A stretch of DNA of 64,000 bases, from assembly GCF_002150685.1 (NCBI RefSeq), contig NZ_MSSW01000045.1, positions 1 through 64,000 on the forward strand, written 5' to 3'. This document shows, in pieces, positions 25,017-34,736 of this stretch. The notes under the pieces were generated by a model. That model worked only from the letters and a program-made list of their open reading frames with translations, was not told the origin of the DNA and did not search any database. The translations under genes were made by a program, and so were the position numbers. This DNA is from Algoriphagus antarcticus (lineage in GTDB: Bacteria; Bacteroidota; Bacteroidia; Cytophagales; Cyclobacteriaceae). Every line of letters starts with the position of its first letter. The stretch's first letter is position 1.

Positions 25017-26336
25017 TTAATGCTTTTCGAAGACCATCTCTGGTTCCCGCACTTCTATATGTCCTTTGTCATTGATCTGATCCAGTGTCACTTGCTTCAA
25101 TTCATTGATCAGCATTGGGTCGTATTTGGCAGCGACACGAATGTAGTTTTCGGTGAAGCCGTGAATTTTACCGTCTTCTATATCTTCTTCAAAGAGCACT
25201 GTGAATGTTTTGCCTAAGTTTTCAGTGTAGAATTTCCTTCTTTTTTTCTCAGAGAGAATTCGAAGCATTTTTGATCGTTCATTTCTCTTTTTCATCGGAA
25301 CGACCTCATCCATGTCAGTTGCCCTGGTATTGGCTCGCTCAGAATAGGTGAATACGTGTAGGTATGAAATATCAAGCTCATTCAAGAAATTATAAGTTTC
25401 GAGGAATAGCTCGTCTGTCTCTCCAGGAAAACCAACGATTACATCCACACCTATACAAGCATGTGGCATTAGCGTTTTGATCTTGGCCACGCGATCTACG
25501 TAAAGCTCACGAAGGTATCTTCTACCCATTTTTCTCAAAATGGTATTGGAACCTGATTGAAGTGGAACGTGGAAATGTGGCACAAATCTCTTGGACTGGG
25601 CCGCAAAGCTGATGATCTCGTTGGTGAGCAAGTTGGGTTCGATTGATGAAATTCTCAATCGATTAATTCCTTCCACTTCATCGAGAGCATAGACTAGGTC
25701 GGCAAATCGCTCATTTCGTTTGCCATCTACTATTCCGAAGTCACCTATATTCACTCCAGTCAATACGATCTCTTTGACACCAGTTGCAACGATTTCACGT
25801 GCAGATTGCAGTGCACTCTCTATTGTATTACTTCGGCTTTTTCCTCTGGCAAGCGGAATAGTACAGAATGCACAACCGTAATTACACCCATCCTGGACTT
25901 TCAGGAAAGTTCGCGTTCGGTCATTAATAGAGTATGCATTATTAAAAACGGTGGCCTCTTGGATTTCGGAAGCCAAAACTTTTGTTTCTTGAGCTTTAGC
26001 AAAATCATCCAAAAGCTCAATCAAGCGGAATTTTTCCGCGGCACCAAGCACTGCATCTACGCCTTCTATTTCGGAAATTTCCTGAGGTTTTAATTGCGCA
26101 TAGCAACCGATTATGGTGACGTAAGAGTTTGGAGAAATCTTTTTAGCCTCCTTTACAATCTTCCTACACTTCTTGTCAGCATTCTCTGTGACTGAGCAGG
26201 TATTGATAATGAAAATATCGGGATTTTCCTGAAAATCGACTTTCAAATAGCCCTTTTCTTCAAATTGGCGACTGATAGTTGAGGTTTCTGAGTAATTTAG
26301 CTTACACCCTAGTGTATAAAAGGCTACTTTTTTCAC
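25017..26336 (-). CDS. mtaB: tRNA t6A37 methylthiotransferase MtaB
   Basis: 439 residues. The N-terminal UPF0004 domain carries the auxiliary cluster cysteines C11 (LGCKLNYSE), C47 (NTCSVT) and C78 (IGCYAQ). The radical-SAM core has C151, C155 and C158 in CNYGCAFCTIP. A C-terminal TRAM-like segment follows (about 375-435). The LGCKLNYSET start separates it from MiaB and RimO. It adds a methylthio group to C2 of t6A at position 37 of tRNAs reading ANN codons. Divergent from the glutamine synthetase gene across a 230-base gap. Confidence 0.93.
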   Translation of the reverse strand: MKKVAFYTLGCKLNYSETSTISRQFEEKGYLKVDFQENPDIFIINTCSVTENADKKCRKIVKEAKKISPNSYVTIIGCYAQLKPQEISEIEGVDAVLGAAEKFRLIELLDDFAKAQETKVLASEIQEATVFNNAYSINDRTRTFLKVQDGCNYGCAFCTIPLARGKSRSNTIESALQSAREIVATGVKEIVLTGVNIGDFGIVDGKRNERFADLVYALDEVEGINRLRISSIEPNLLTNEIISFAAQSKRFVPHFHVPLQSGSNTILRKMGRRYLRELYVDRVAKIKTLMPHACIGVDVIVGFPGETDELFLETYNFLNELDISYLHVFTYSERANTRATDMDEVVPMKKRNERSKMLRILSEKKRRKFYTENLGKTFTVLFEEDIEDGKIHGFTENYIRVAAKYDPMLINELKQVTLDQINDKGHIEVREPEMVFEKH

Positions 26337-26529
26337 AATTACGCTTCTGACAATGAGATTGCAAAGGTAATTAATCTTCCCTTGTTTTCAATTCTCCAAT
26401 TTTTCTACATAAATCCCTCTTGTTAGCAGAAAATGGTGGGATTTTACGATGGTTTATTGAAAAAAGTGTAAATTTTTTCAAATATGAGGTCAAAAATGAG
26501 TCAAAAGCATTTTCGGAAACATATTTTTC

Positions 26530-26537
26530 TATTTTTG
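26530..26537 (+). promoter_or_regulatory. Possible -7 element for glutamine synthetase III
   Basis: TATTTTTG fits the Bacteroidota -7 consensus TAnnTTTG and lies 31 bases before the ATG at 26569. No matching TTTG is seen 18-21 bases upstream, so the call rests on one half-site; the gene might rely on an activator. Confidence 0.35.
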
Positions 26538-26568
26538 TGTGTATAAATTTAAACCACATATTGTAGAA

Positions 26569-28731
26569 ATGGCAACACTCAGACAACAAGCCTTGGCAAT
26601 GGTGCAGACAAGACAGCGAATAACTGTAAAAGCACCATCCAACAAAATCTCAGACTTTTTCGGTATCAATACCTTTGGCACAGCTCAAATGAAAGTGTCT
26701 TTGGCACCTTCAGCTTTCAAAAGGGTTATGGAGGCCATTGATAAAGGATCCAAGATAGACAGTGCAACTGCCGAAGAGGTAGCTTCTGCTGTAAAAACTT
26801 GGGCATTATCCAAAGGAGTCACACATTATACTCACTGGTTTCAGCCACTTACTGGTTCTACTGCGGAGAAGCATGATTCATTTTTCGATGCCCTCGGCGG
26901 TTTGGAGAAATTCAAAGGCAGTGCACTTGTTCAGCAAGAACCAGATGCATCTTCTTTCCCTAACGGAGGTATCCGGTCTACTTTTGAGGCCAGAGGATAT
27001 ACTGCTTGGGATCCCACATCTCCGATTTTTATTTTCGAAAATACGCTTTGTATTCCTACAATATTTGTTTCCTATACGGGTGAGGCACTGGATTACAAAA
27101 CTCCATTGTTGAAATCAATAGAAGCTATCAACGAAGCGGCATTAGTTATCTGCCAATTATTTGACAGAAATGTGAGAAAAGTGCAGCCTTCATTAGGTGT
27201 TGAGCAGGAATATTTTGTGATCGACAAAGCTCTTTTCTCTGCAAGACCCGATTTGGTAATGGGTGGTAGAACTGTTTTTGGTCACAGCCCAGCAAGAGGT
27301 CAGCAGTTGGATGATCATTATTTTGGATCTATCCCTACACGAGTTAAGGACTTCATGGTTGAGTTCGAGAATGAAGCACTTCAATTAGGAATTCCAGTTA
27401 TGACTAGACATAACGAGGTTGCTCCAGGTCAATTTGAAGTGGCTCCTTTGTTTGAAGAAATTAACAAAGCAACGGACCACAACCAATTGTTGATGGACGT
27501 GATGGAGAAAGTTGCCGAGAGACATGACTTGAAGGTTCTACTTCACGAGAAACCATTTGCAGGTGTAAACGGCAGCGGAAAGCACAACAACTGGTCATTG
27601 ATCACAGATACAGGAATTAACCTTTTCCAGCCAAGCAATTCTGCCAGAGAAAATCTTCAATTCCTTACCTTCTTGGTAGCTACTGTAAAAGCGGTATATG
27701 ATTACTCAGATCTTTTGAGAGCAAGTATAGCATCGGCGGGCAATGATCACCGTCTTGGAGCTAATGAGGCACCTCCAGCAATTATCTCTGTATTCTTGGG
27801 AGCTACGCTTACTGAAGTATTGAATGAGCTTGAGAAAAACGGAAACATCAAGATAGAAAAGGGTGATAATATGTACATGAAATTAGGTATCTCTAAGATC
27901 CCTGAAATCATCCTTGATAATACAGATAGAAACAGAACTTCTCCTTTCGCCTTCACAGGTAACAAGTTTGAATTCCGTGCAGTAGGTTCTCAGGCTAACG
28001 TCGCCGGACCAATGACTGTACTGAATGTAATCGTTGCGGATGTATTGACTGATATGGCTAAAGACATCGAGAAAGAAATGACTGCCGGTAAAGAGAAAAA
28101 AATTGCGATAGTAAACGTATTGAGAAAATACATCAAGGATAGCAAGAAAGTACGATTCGAAGGAGATGGCTACTCTGATGAATGGGCGGCAGAAGCAGAG
28201 AAAAGAGGTTTGTCTAACTTGAAGTCAACTCCGTTGGCATTGGACGTATATGCAACTAAAGCTACTAAAGAGCTTTTCGAAAGACACAATGTGATGAACA
28301 ACATTGAGGTTCATGCCCGTCATGAAATCATGCTGGAGAGCTTCATGAAGAAAATTCAGATTGAAGGTCGTGTGATGGGAGATTTGGCATTGAATCATAT
28401 TATTCCAACTGCTATTCTATACCAAAACAAAATTATTCAAAATGCCAATGGTTTGAAAGGTCTAGGTTTGGATAATACGGCTGCTGTAGATACGATCAAG
28501 GAGGTTTCTAAGCATATAGAGTCATTGAAATCTAATATCACGGCAATGGTTGAGGCACGTAAGAAACTCAACAAAGAAGTGGATATCGTCAAAATGGCAA
28601 AAGGCTATCAGATTGATGTAAAGGAAGCCTACTTTGACAAAATCCGATATGCAGTAGATAAACTGGAACTTTTGGTGGATGATGAATCATGGCCACTAGT
28701 GAAATACAGAGAAATGCTTTTTCTTAGATAA
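26569..28731 (+). CDS. glnN: Glutamine synthetase type III
   Basis: 720 residues from the ATG at 26569; a GTG ten codons upstream is open but the conserved N-terminus starts MATLRQQA. The length (about 720-730) and motifs are those of GSIII, the large form typical of Bacteroidota: THWFQPLTGSTAEKHDSF, VEQEYFVID (metal-binding Glu), NEVAPGQFEVAPLFE, KHNNWSLIT and GANEAPPAI. It makes glutamine from glutamate, ammonia and ATP. Single gene with its own terminator (28756-28783). A PII or GlnE gene is not in view. Confidence 0.95.
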   Translation: MATLRQQALAMVQTRQRITVKAPSNKISDFFGINTFGTAQMKVSLAPSAFKRVMEAIDKGSKIDSATAEEVASAVKTWALSKGVTHYTHWFQPLTGSTAEKHDSFFDALGGLEKFKGSALVQQEPDASSFPNGGIRSTFEARGYTAWDPTSPIFIFENTLCIPTIFVSYTGEALDYKTPLLKSIEAINEAALVICQLFDRNVRKVQPSLGVEQEYFVIDKALFSARPDLVMGGRTVFGHSPARGQQLDDHYFGSIPTRVKDFMVEFENEALQLGIPVMTRHNEVAPGQFEVAPLFEEINKATDHNQLLMDVMEKVAERHDLKVLLHEKPFAGVNGSGKHNNWSLITDTGINLFQPSNSARENLQFLTFLVATVKAVYDYSDLLRASIASAGNDHRLGANEAPPAIISVFLGATLTEVLNELEKNGNIKIEKGDNMYMKLGISKIPEIILDNTDRNRTSPFAFTGNKFEFRAVGSQANVAGPMTVLNVIVADVLTDMAKDIEKEMTAGKEKKIAIVNVLRKYIKDSKKVRFEGDGYSDEWAAEAEKRGLSNLKSTPLALDVYATKATKELFERHNVMNNIEVHARHEIMLESFMKKIQIEGRVMGDLALNHIIPTAILYQNKIIQNANGLKGLGLDNTAAVDTIKEVSKHIESLKSNITAMVEARKKLNKEVDIVKMAKGYQIDVKEAYFDKIRYAVDKLELLVDDESWPLVKYREMLFLR

Positions 28732-28755
28732 GTTTTTCTAGATCAGATAATGAAG

Positions 28756-28783
28756 GCCGTTCCGGGAGGGACGGCTTTTTTTG
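28756..28783 (+). terminator. Terminator of glutamine synthetase III gene
   Basis: Stem GCCGTTCC / GGGACGGC with one G-T pair and a GGGA tetraloop, followed by seven Ts. Strong rho-independent terminator 24 bases after the stop codon. Confidence 0.9.
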
Positions 28784-29068
28784 TTTTTATACTTTAATGA
28801 GTGTCCTACATAAGCTATAAGTCCTCAATAGATAGTGCCTTAGTTGATAGATTAGAAAGTGCTTATTGGTGCAAAAGCCCTAATTTGGTTAATAAAAAAA
28901 CTAACCTCATGACCTGTGTTATGAAAAATTTCTTCGTTTAAAACACCACATATCTAAAATCTATTCAATAATTGATCTTCATAAGGAAAAAGGAGTTGTT
29001 CATCCGAATACTTAATGAAAAAAATACACTAATTTCATCTGTTTTATAAAAAAATTACATTAGTGAGC
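28784..29068. other. Intergenic upstream of the first susC promoter
   Basis: AT-rich, no open frame of note, no RNA gene recognised. Regulatory sites for the SusCD operon could be here, but none can be named. Confidence 0.45.
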
Positions 29069-29098
29069 TTTGATAGAATTTTGTTTTTTCTAGCTTTA
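29069..29098 (+). promoter_or_regulatory. Candidate promoter of SusCD operon 1
   Basis: TTTG (29069-29072), an 18-base spacer and TAGCTTTA (29091-29098), close to the Bacteroidota consensus TTTG-N(19-21)-TAnnTTTG with the last base changed. The same pair with the same spacing occurs before the second susC (34504-34533). The leader would be about 175 bases long. Confidence 0.6.
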
Positions 29099-29187
29099 TA
29101 AGATCTTAAACATCTTGGTCATTGATTGATAGAAAGTTGCCTGATTGTTTTTGAGAAAATTTTATCATAAACCCTCACTAAACTCGT

Positions 29188-29283
29188 ATGGAACAACCCC
29201 AACCAGTAATTCATCATGAAAATCGGAAGATGGTACATGATGCTAAGATTTTATTATTGTTAACCTCAAATTATCAGTTATGA
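29188..29283 (+). other. Possible leader ORF overlapping the susC start
   Basis: ATG at 29188 opens a 31-codon frame (starting MEQPQPVIHHENRK) whose TGA overlaps the susC ATG as ATGA. It lies wholly within the predicted leader. It may couple translation to susC or be chance; no similarity to known leader peptides seen. Confidence 0.25.
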
Positions 29284-32200
29284 AAAAAGTTTTATCAATT
29301 GCTTTAGCTCTGGTCATGATGTTGGGCCTCTCGGTCTCAGCACAAGCTCAGCAGCGAATATTGAAGGGAGTCGTGACCGCTGCAGAGGACGGGCTTCCAA
29401 TGCCTGGAGTCACAGTCTTGGACAAGACGAACCAGACAGGTACCACTACAAATGTAGATGGTGAGTATTCTATTGCGGTAGGATCCAATTCAGTTGTGAT
29501 TTTCTCTTTTATTGGGTATGCTACTCAAGAAGTAACAGTCGGCAATCAGTCGGAAGTCAATATCACTCTTAGTGAGGACACTAGCGAACTATCTGAAGTT
29601 GTGGTTACTGCCTTTGGTTTGGTATGGACAAAGCACAAAAGTCTTTAGGATATGCTACAAGTGTCATTGAGGCAGATGAGCTAGTAAAAGTAGGCAATAC
29701 AAATTTAGCTTCTGCCTTATATGGTAAGGCTGCCGGAGTGCGGATTCAGGGAGGAGCTGGCGGCGCGACATCCCCTGTCAACATCCAAATCCGTGGTATT
29801 AATTCCATAACAGGTAAAAGCCAACCCCTAATTGTATTAGATGGTGTTCCGATTCGAAATGAAGAAGTCACCAATAATAACTATTGGGGTGATCAGCGCT
29901 TGAGAGGAAATGGATTGTTAGATATTAACCCTGCCGATGTTGAAAATATTTCAATTCTGAAAGGAGCTTCTGCTGCGGCACTATACGGATCTGAAGCAGT
30001 TAACGGTGTTGTCTTAATCACAACCAAAAAAGGAAAGGCAGGAGAAAACGGGATGCAAGTAGACTTTAATACGAACTTCTCGGTAGATGAAATAGCCTAT
30101 TTGCCTCGTTATCAAAATGTAAGAGGTCCTGGCATGCCATCTCATATTCTGAATTTGGGCCAAGCTGCTGATGGATTCAACTATACTGCGGATGGGATGC
30201 GTACTGTACCAAACTCTTCGACGAACTACGGACCTAAATTCGACGGTCAACCTATGCAGGCGTGGGATGGAATTACGAGACCTTACAATGCGCAGCAAGA
30301 TAATTATTCAGCGTTGTTCAATAATCCGGTTAGTTCTCAGATAAATATTTCTATTTCCAATGCTACTGAAAAATCAAACTTCCGTCTTTCTTTGACACGT
30401 CAGGATAATGAGGCTTTGAGTTTGAATTCTAAAAACAGCAAGAACATTATTAACCTTAACTCTAGCTACCAAGTAAGCAAAAAGCTAACGACGGATTTGA
30501 TGATTAACTACATCAATCAGAATACTGCAAACCGCCCTTACTCTATTGACCGTCTGATCAATAACTTTGGTGGTATGATGACCCGGTTTGATAATGGTGC
30601 GTGGTACTTAGATAGATATCAGACAAGCAGAGGTTACCGATATGTGACTGGTAATGGTCAGAGTTTGACTCCAGATGAAAATATTACTGGAAATGGATTC
30701 AGAGGAGATATTGCAGATTATGTTTGGAGAGTAAACAAAAATCAGGCTTCAGAGATTAGTAATCGTGTGATTGGTAGCTTAACTAATACGTTTAAGTTTA
30801 CTGACGATTTGAATCTTAGAGCTCGTATATCTACAGACTTTACAAGTAGATATAATGAAAGCGAGAATTATTCAGAAAGGCCTTTAGCTTTTGGTCCTTC
30901 AGGGTCATTCGGCATGTCCACTGAATTGTTTAGCATTTTATATGGGGATATAATGCTTAATTATAAAAAAGCAATCACAGAAGATTTCACTATTGGAGCA
31001 ATGCTGGGTTACACAGCAAGAACTGAAAATTCCAGCAGTGTTGGTAGAAGTACTAATGGAGGTTTGAGTACTGAAAACCTTTTTGATATTGTTGCCTCGA
31101 CAAACATTCCTAATAATAGCTCCAACCGTCAGTATAGAACGATTGATGCATTATTAGGTACTGTGAATTTTGACTACAAAAGCATATGGTTTGTAGAAGG
31201 CACCATTCGAAGAGATAGAATCTCTACTATGAATCCTAATAATAATACTTTTGTTTACCCGTCTGTCAATACAGCTTTTGCCCTTACTGATGCATTTGAT
31301 TTGCCTCAATTTATTACTTTCTCCAAGTTGAGAGGTTCTTGGGGTATTGTGGGTAACTACCCGGATATCTACAGCGCCAATATTGCCTATAGCCAAAATT
31401 CTTTGGGTGTACAGCAGCTAGGTGGTTCAAACGTACTTTTTACAAGTTTACCTTCTTCCTTTGGAAATGACGGCATCAGGCCAGAGCAAAAACATGAGTT
31501 CGAGTTTGGTTTAGATACTAGGTTCTTTAATAACCGTTTTAGTTTGGATATCTCTTATTATAATGCGCAGATCAGAGATCAAATACTGCCATTAACATTG
31601 CCAACTACGTCAGGTGCTTTTTCAGTATTGACAAATATTGGCACGCTTAGAAATACGGGGATTGAGATTCAATTAACTGGTGATATCATATCTACGCCAA
31701 ACTTCCAGTGGGATGCTACTATTAACTTATCTAAAATCTCAAATAAAGTAGAGAAACTAGCTAACAACGCTACTGAGCTTTTGCATGTTGATTATGACGG
31801 CAATGCGGCACAGCTTAGATCAGTAGTAGGTCGTCCAATGGGAGATTTCTACGCTCGCCCTATCGCCCTTGATGCCAATGGCAACCAAGTCGTTCAGCCA
31901 AATGGTTTATACAAGATTGATGATCAGAAATGGATTCAAGTAGGCAATGCAATGCCTGACGCTTTGGGAGGTATCATCAATGAATTTTCATACAAAAATT
32001 TCAGTTTATATGCTGTGATGGATTTCCAGATCGGTGGTAGTGTAATGCCTACAGGGATCAACTGGATGAAAAGCCGTGGTCTCACTGAAGAAAGTTTGAA
32101 CTTTATGGATGAAGCGAGTGGAGGTTTGGCTTACTATAGAAATGATACTGGGCAAGGAGTAGGTGTCCCTCACTCTACGGCCCAAGGTCCAAATGGTGAG

Positions 32201-32602
32201 ACAGTATATCATGATGGTATGGTGATGGATGGTGTGGTAGCTGATGGGTCCACCAATACCAATGTGGTTTCTCAAGCTTTCTATTATTGGAATACCTACA
32301 ACTGGGGTGGACCTCAGTATAGCCAATCCAGATATGAGCTTTATATTCAAGACAATAATTATCTCAAAATGAGGGAATTGTCTGTGGCTTATACGATACC
32401 AAATCAAATCACCTCGAAAATCGGAGTTTCAAATGTGAATATCTCCGTGTATGGCAGGAACTTGTTTTTCTTATATAGAAGCATCAAGGACCTAGATCCA
32501 GAAGTATTGACTGGAGGATCTAGATGGACGCAGACACTGACTAGTGCGGGTACTAATCCTGCTACCAGAACATATGGTGTGATGTTAAGAGCTAGATTCT
32601 AA
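29280..32602 (+). pseudogene. SusC/RagA-type TonB-dependent transporter broken by a one-base frameshift
   Basis: The gene reads in two overlapping pieces: 29280-29648 (signal peptide MKKVLSIALALVMMLGLSVS, carboxypeptidase-like regulatory domain, SEVVVTAFG) and 29624-32602 (plug with LIVLDGVPI, then barrel ending VMLRARF). At about 29620 the text GGTTTGGTATGGAC would read GGT TTG GGT ATG GAC with one extra G, giving the usual VVVTAFGLGMDKAQKSLGYA. So one G is missing from a short G run. Apart from this the frame is open for nearly 1000 codons, so the loss is recent or a sequence error. The intact protein (about 1107 aa) would be the outer-membrane channel of SusD at 32625. Exact substrate unknown. 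Confidence 0.9.
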
Positions 32603-32624
32603 TTGTTGGATAAGATAAAAACAT

Positions 32625-34214
32625 ATGAACATGAATTTTAAAAGAATATTTATATACACAATACTGATCAGCGGCTTAGCTAGCTGTTCAGTAGGGGACT
32701 TTGAGGACAACTATACAGACCCTTCCAAACTTTCTGAAACAACTGTTGGAAAACAGTTTACAGGAATGATTATGTCCAACCGTCAATCTGTTTTGCCATC
32801 CTATTGGGATTACTTTGTGATCAAAAGAATCACTTCAAACAGATACTCTCAGGTTGTTGGTTGGGTGAACGTGGAGAACCAATACGTGCCAGGCTCTGCT
32901 GCAGTAAATGACAGATGGAATAACTTCTACAACTTCATGGCTCAGTACAGAGAGCTGCAGAAAGTGTATAATGGGTTGACTGATGTCAAAAAGGAAGATA
33001 ATCGAGTGTTTATGATTGCTGCGGCAACCTATTTCTATGATCATACACAACAAACTGTGGATTTGTACGGGGATATCCCATGGTCTGAAGCAGGTATGCT
33101 CAGTATTAATGGTGGTGATTATTCTAAATCTTACGCGGCTTACGACGAAGCAAGCGACATTTACACTAAAATGCTAGACGATTTACTAGGCTTTGCAAAT
33201 GAGCTAGGTTCTTTGCAAATCAACCCTGCTACTGTGGTAGATTTTAAAACTCAGGATTTAATCAACAATGGAAACATTGATATGTGGAAAAAATATATCA
33301 ATTCACTGAGATTGAAAATGCTCACAAGAGTAAGTGGAACGAGCGAGTTCAGTGCCAGAGCTAAATCAGAAATTGGCGCTATTTTGTCCAATCCTGCACA
33401 ATATCCAATAGTAGAGGTTAATGACAGTAATATCATGTGGGATATTTACTCTTTAGGTACAGTGATAGGTGCAAATGATTTCCGCAGTGGTTTAGAAGAT
33501 TGGAATGGTAATATTGCGGGCAAAGCAATTTTAAATCATATGGTTAGTAACGATGATCCTAGATTGACTTACGTATTTCAACCAGGCTTGAATGCAAATG
33601 GAGAATATTTAGGCCTCGATCCTTTAATGAATCCTACTGAGCAAGATGCTTTAATATTGACTCAAACTTTGAGTCTCTATAATTTCTCAACTATCAGTAG
33701 AAACCAATATTTTCCGGGTATCCTGATGACTGCAGCTGAGGTTCATTTATTGGCAGCAGAATTTTACTTAAAGGAAAATCAAGATGCCATGGCAAAAATG
33801 CACTTTGAGGAGGCTGTAACACAATCAATTGGTTTTTATCAGTATTTGAGAAGTATCAGCAATAATGCTGAGTCTATTGCTCCAGTTGTCCCTACTGCAG
33901 AGTCAGTAAACGACTACTTGGCGATGGATGAAATTTCATGGGATGCTGCTTCCGGAATGGACGAAAAACTTTCGTTAATCGCAGAGCAGAAATGGCTTCA
34001 CTTCAATGTTATTCAGTCAAATGAAAACTGGCATGAAATCAGAAGATTGAATAAACTGGATTTAGAGTTCTGGGTTGATAACTCAAATCAGCAAAATCTT
34101 CCACCATCACGTTGGATGTATCCAGGTTCTGAACAAACTTATAATATGGAGAATTACTCCGTAGTTCAGCCACAGGATAAGTTGACTAATTCTGTTTTCT
34201 GGGATATGAATTAA
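32625..34214 (+). CDS. SusD/RagB-type outer-membrane lipoprotein (pair 1)
   Basis: 529 residues; two Met codons apart, the ATG at 32631 is an alternative start. Lipoprotein signal ends at LASC (Cys21 or 22). It has the SusD-like_2 layout: helical TPR-like pairs, an early NRYSQVVGWVNVENQY region and DLYGDIPWSEA (about 145-155), the signature of this branch, and a C-terminal EIRRLNKLDLEFW with the closing RWMYPGSEQTYN. It binds glycan at the cell surface and feeds it to SusC. It follows susC by 22 bases and is intact although its susC partner is frameshifted. A terminator follows at 34243. Confidence 0.9.
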   Translation: MNMNFKRIFIYTILISGLASCSVGDFEDNYTDPSKLSETTVGKQFTGMIMSNRQSVLPSYWDYFVIKRITSNRYSQVVGWVNVENQYVPGSAAVNDRWNNFYNFMAQYRELQKVYNGLTDVKKEDNRVFMIAAATYFYDHTQQTVDLYGDIPWSEAGMLSINGGDYSKSYAAYDEASDIYTKMLDDLLGFANELGSLQINPATVVDFKTQDLINNGNIDMWKKYINSLRLKMLTRVSGTSEFSARAKSEIGAILSNPAQYPIVEVNDSNIMWDIYSLGTVIGANDFRSGLEDWNGNIAGKAILNHMVSNDDPRLTYVFQPGLNANGEYLGLDPLMNPTEQDALILTQTLSLYNFSTISRNQYFPGILMTAAEVHLLAAEFYLKENQDAMAKMHFEEAVTQSIGFYQYLRSISNNAESIAPVVPTAESVNDYLAMDEISWDAASGMDEKLSLIAEQKWLHFNVIQSNENWHEIRRLNKLDLEFWVDNSNQQNLPPSRWMYPGSEQTYNMENYSVVQPQDKLTNSVFWDMN

Positions 34215-34242
34215 ATAATAGATTGGGTTCATAATTAATTAA

Positions 34243-34275
34243 GGCCTCTCAGATATTTGGGAGGCTTTTTTTTTG
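34243..34275 (+). terminator. Terminator of SusCD operon 1
   Basis: Stem GCCTCTC / GGGAGGC (one G-T pair) with an eight-base loop and a run of nine Ts, 28 bases after the susD stop. It makes the two SusCD pairs separate transcription units. Confidence 0.88.
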
Positions 34276-34503
34276 GTTTTAGAAAAACTATTCGTGTTTT
34301 CACTTATAAACCAGTAAGAGAGAAAAGCAAAGAGAATAAGTTTATTGGCATCATTCCGGATAGTCAAAAAATGCTTTCAGAATGATAGAGTAAGTAAAGG
34401 GGATAAGAATTTTTTTAAAAAAATAATTAGTTACGAATATAAACTTTTTAAAAAAAATTAAAAAAATAGATCGGGTTTTATGATAAAATATCTCGGATTT
34501 ATT

Positions 34504-34533
34504 TTTGAATAGTTCTTGAAATTTTTAGCTTTA
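34504..34533 (+). promoter_or_regulatory. Candidate promoter of SusCD operon 2
   Basis: TTTG (34504-34507), 18 bases, TAGCTTTA (34526-34533): identical half-sites and spacing to 29069-29098. Distance to the susC ATG is about 200 bases, so the transcript would have a long leader containing the tandem repeat at 34561 and a 54-codon ORF. Confidence 0.6.
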
Positions 34534-34560
34534 CTAATCTAGATTTAAAAAAATCTACTA

Positions 34561-34600
34561 GTATGGAAGGTGAATCAATAGTATGGAAGGTGAATCAACT
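34561..34600 (+). repeat. 20-bp tandem duplication in the susC-2 leader
   Basis: Two adjacent units of GTATGGAAGGTGAATCA plus three bases (ATA, then ACT). They lie about 30-65 bases after the candidate promoter. Each unit carries an ATG; the first opens a 54-codon frame (34563-34727) that stops 9 bases before the susC ATG. Confidence 0.8.
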
Positions 34601-34736
34601 TTATTTGCTAAGTTTAGTTTCAATCATAAGCAAGATTTCAAAGTTCAATCGCTTTCATCGCCAAAATTCAACTAACGGCATGATAAACCCATCCAAATAT
34701 CATCATTCAATTATTTTACACAATTAACTTCACACT

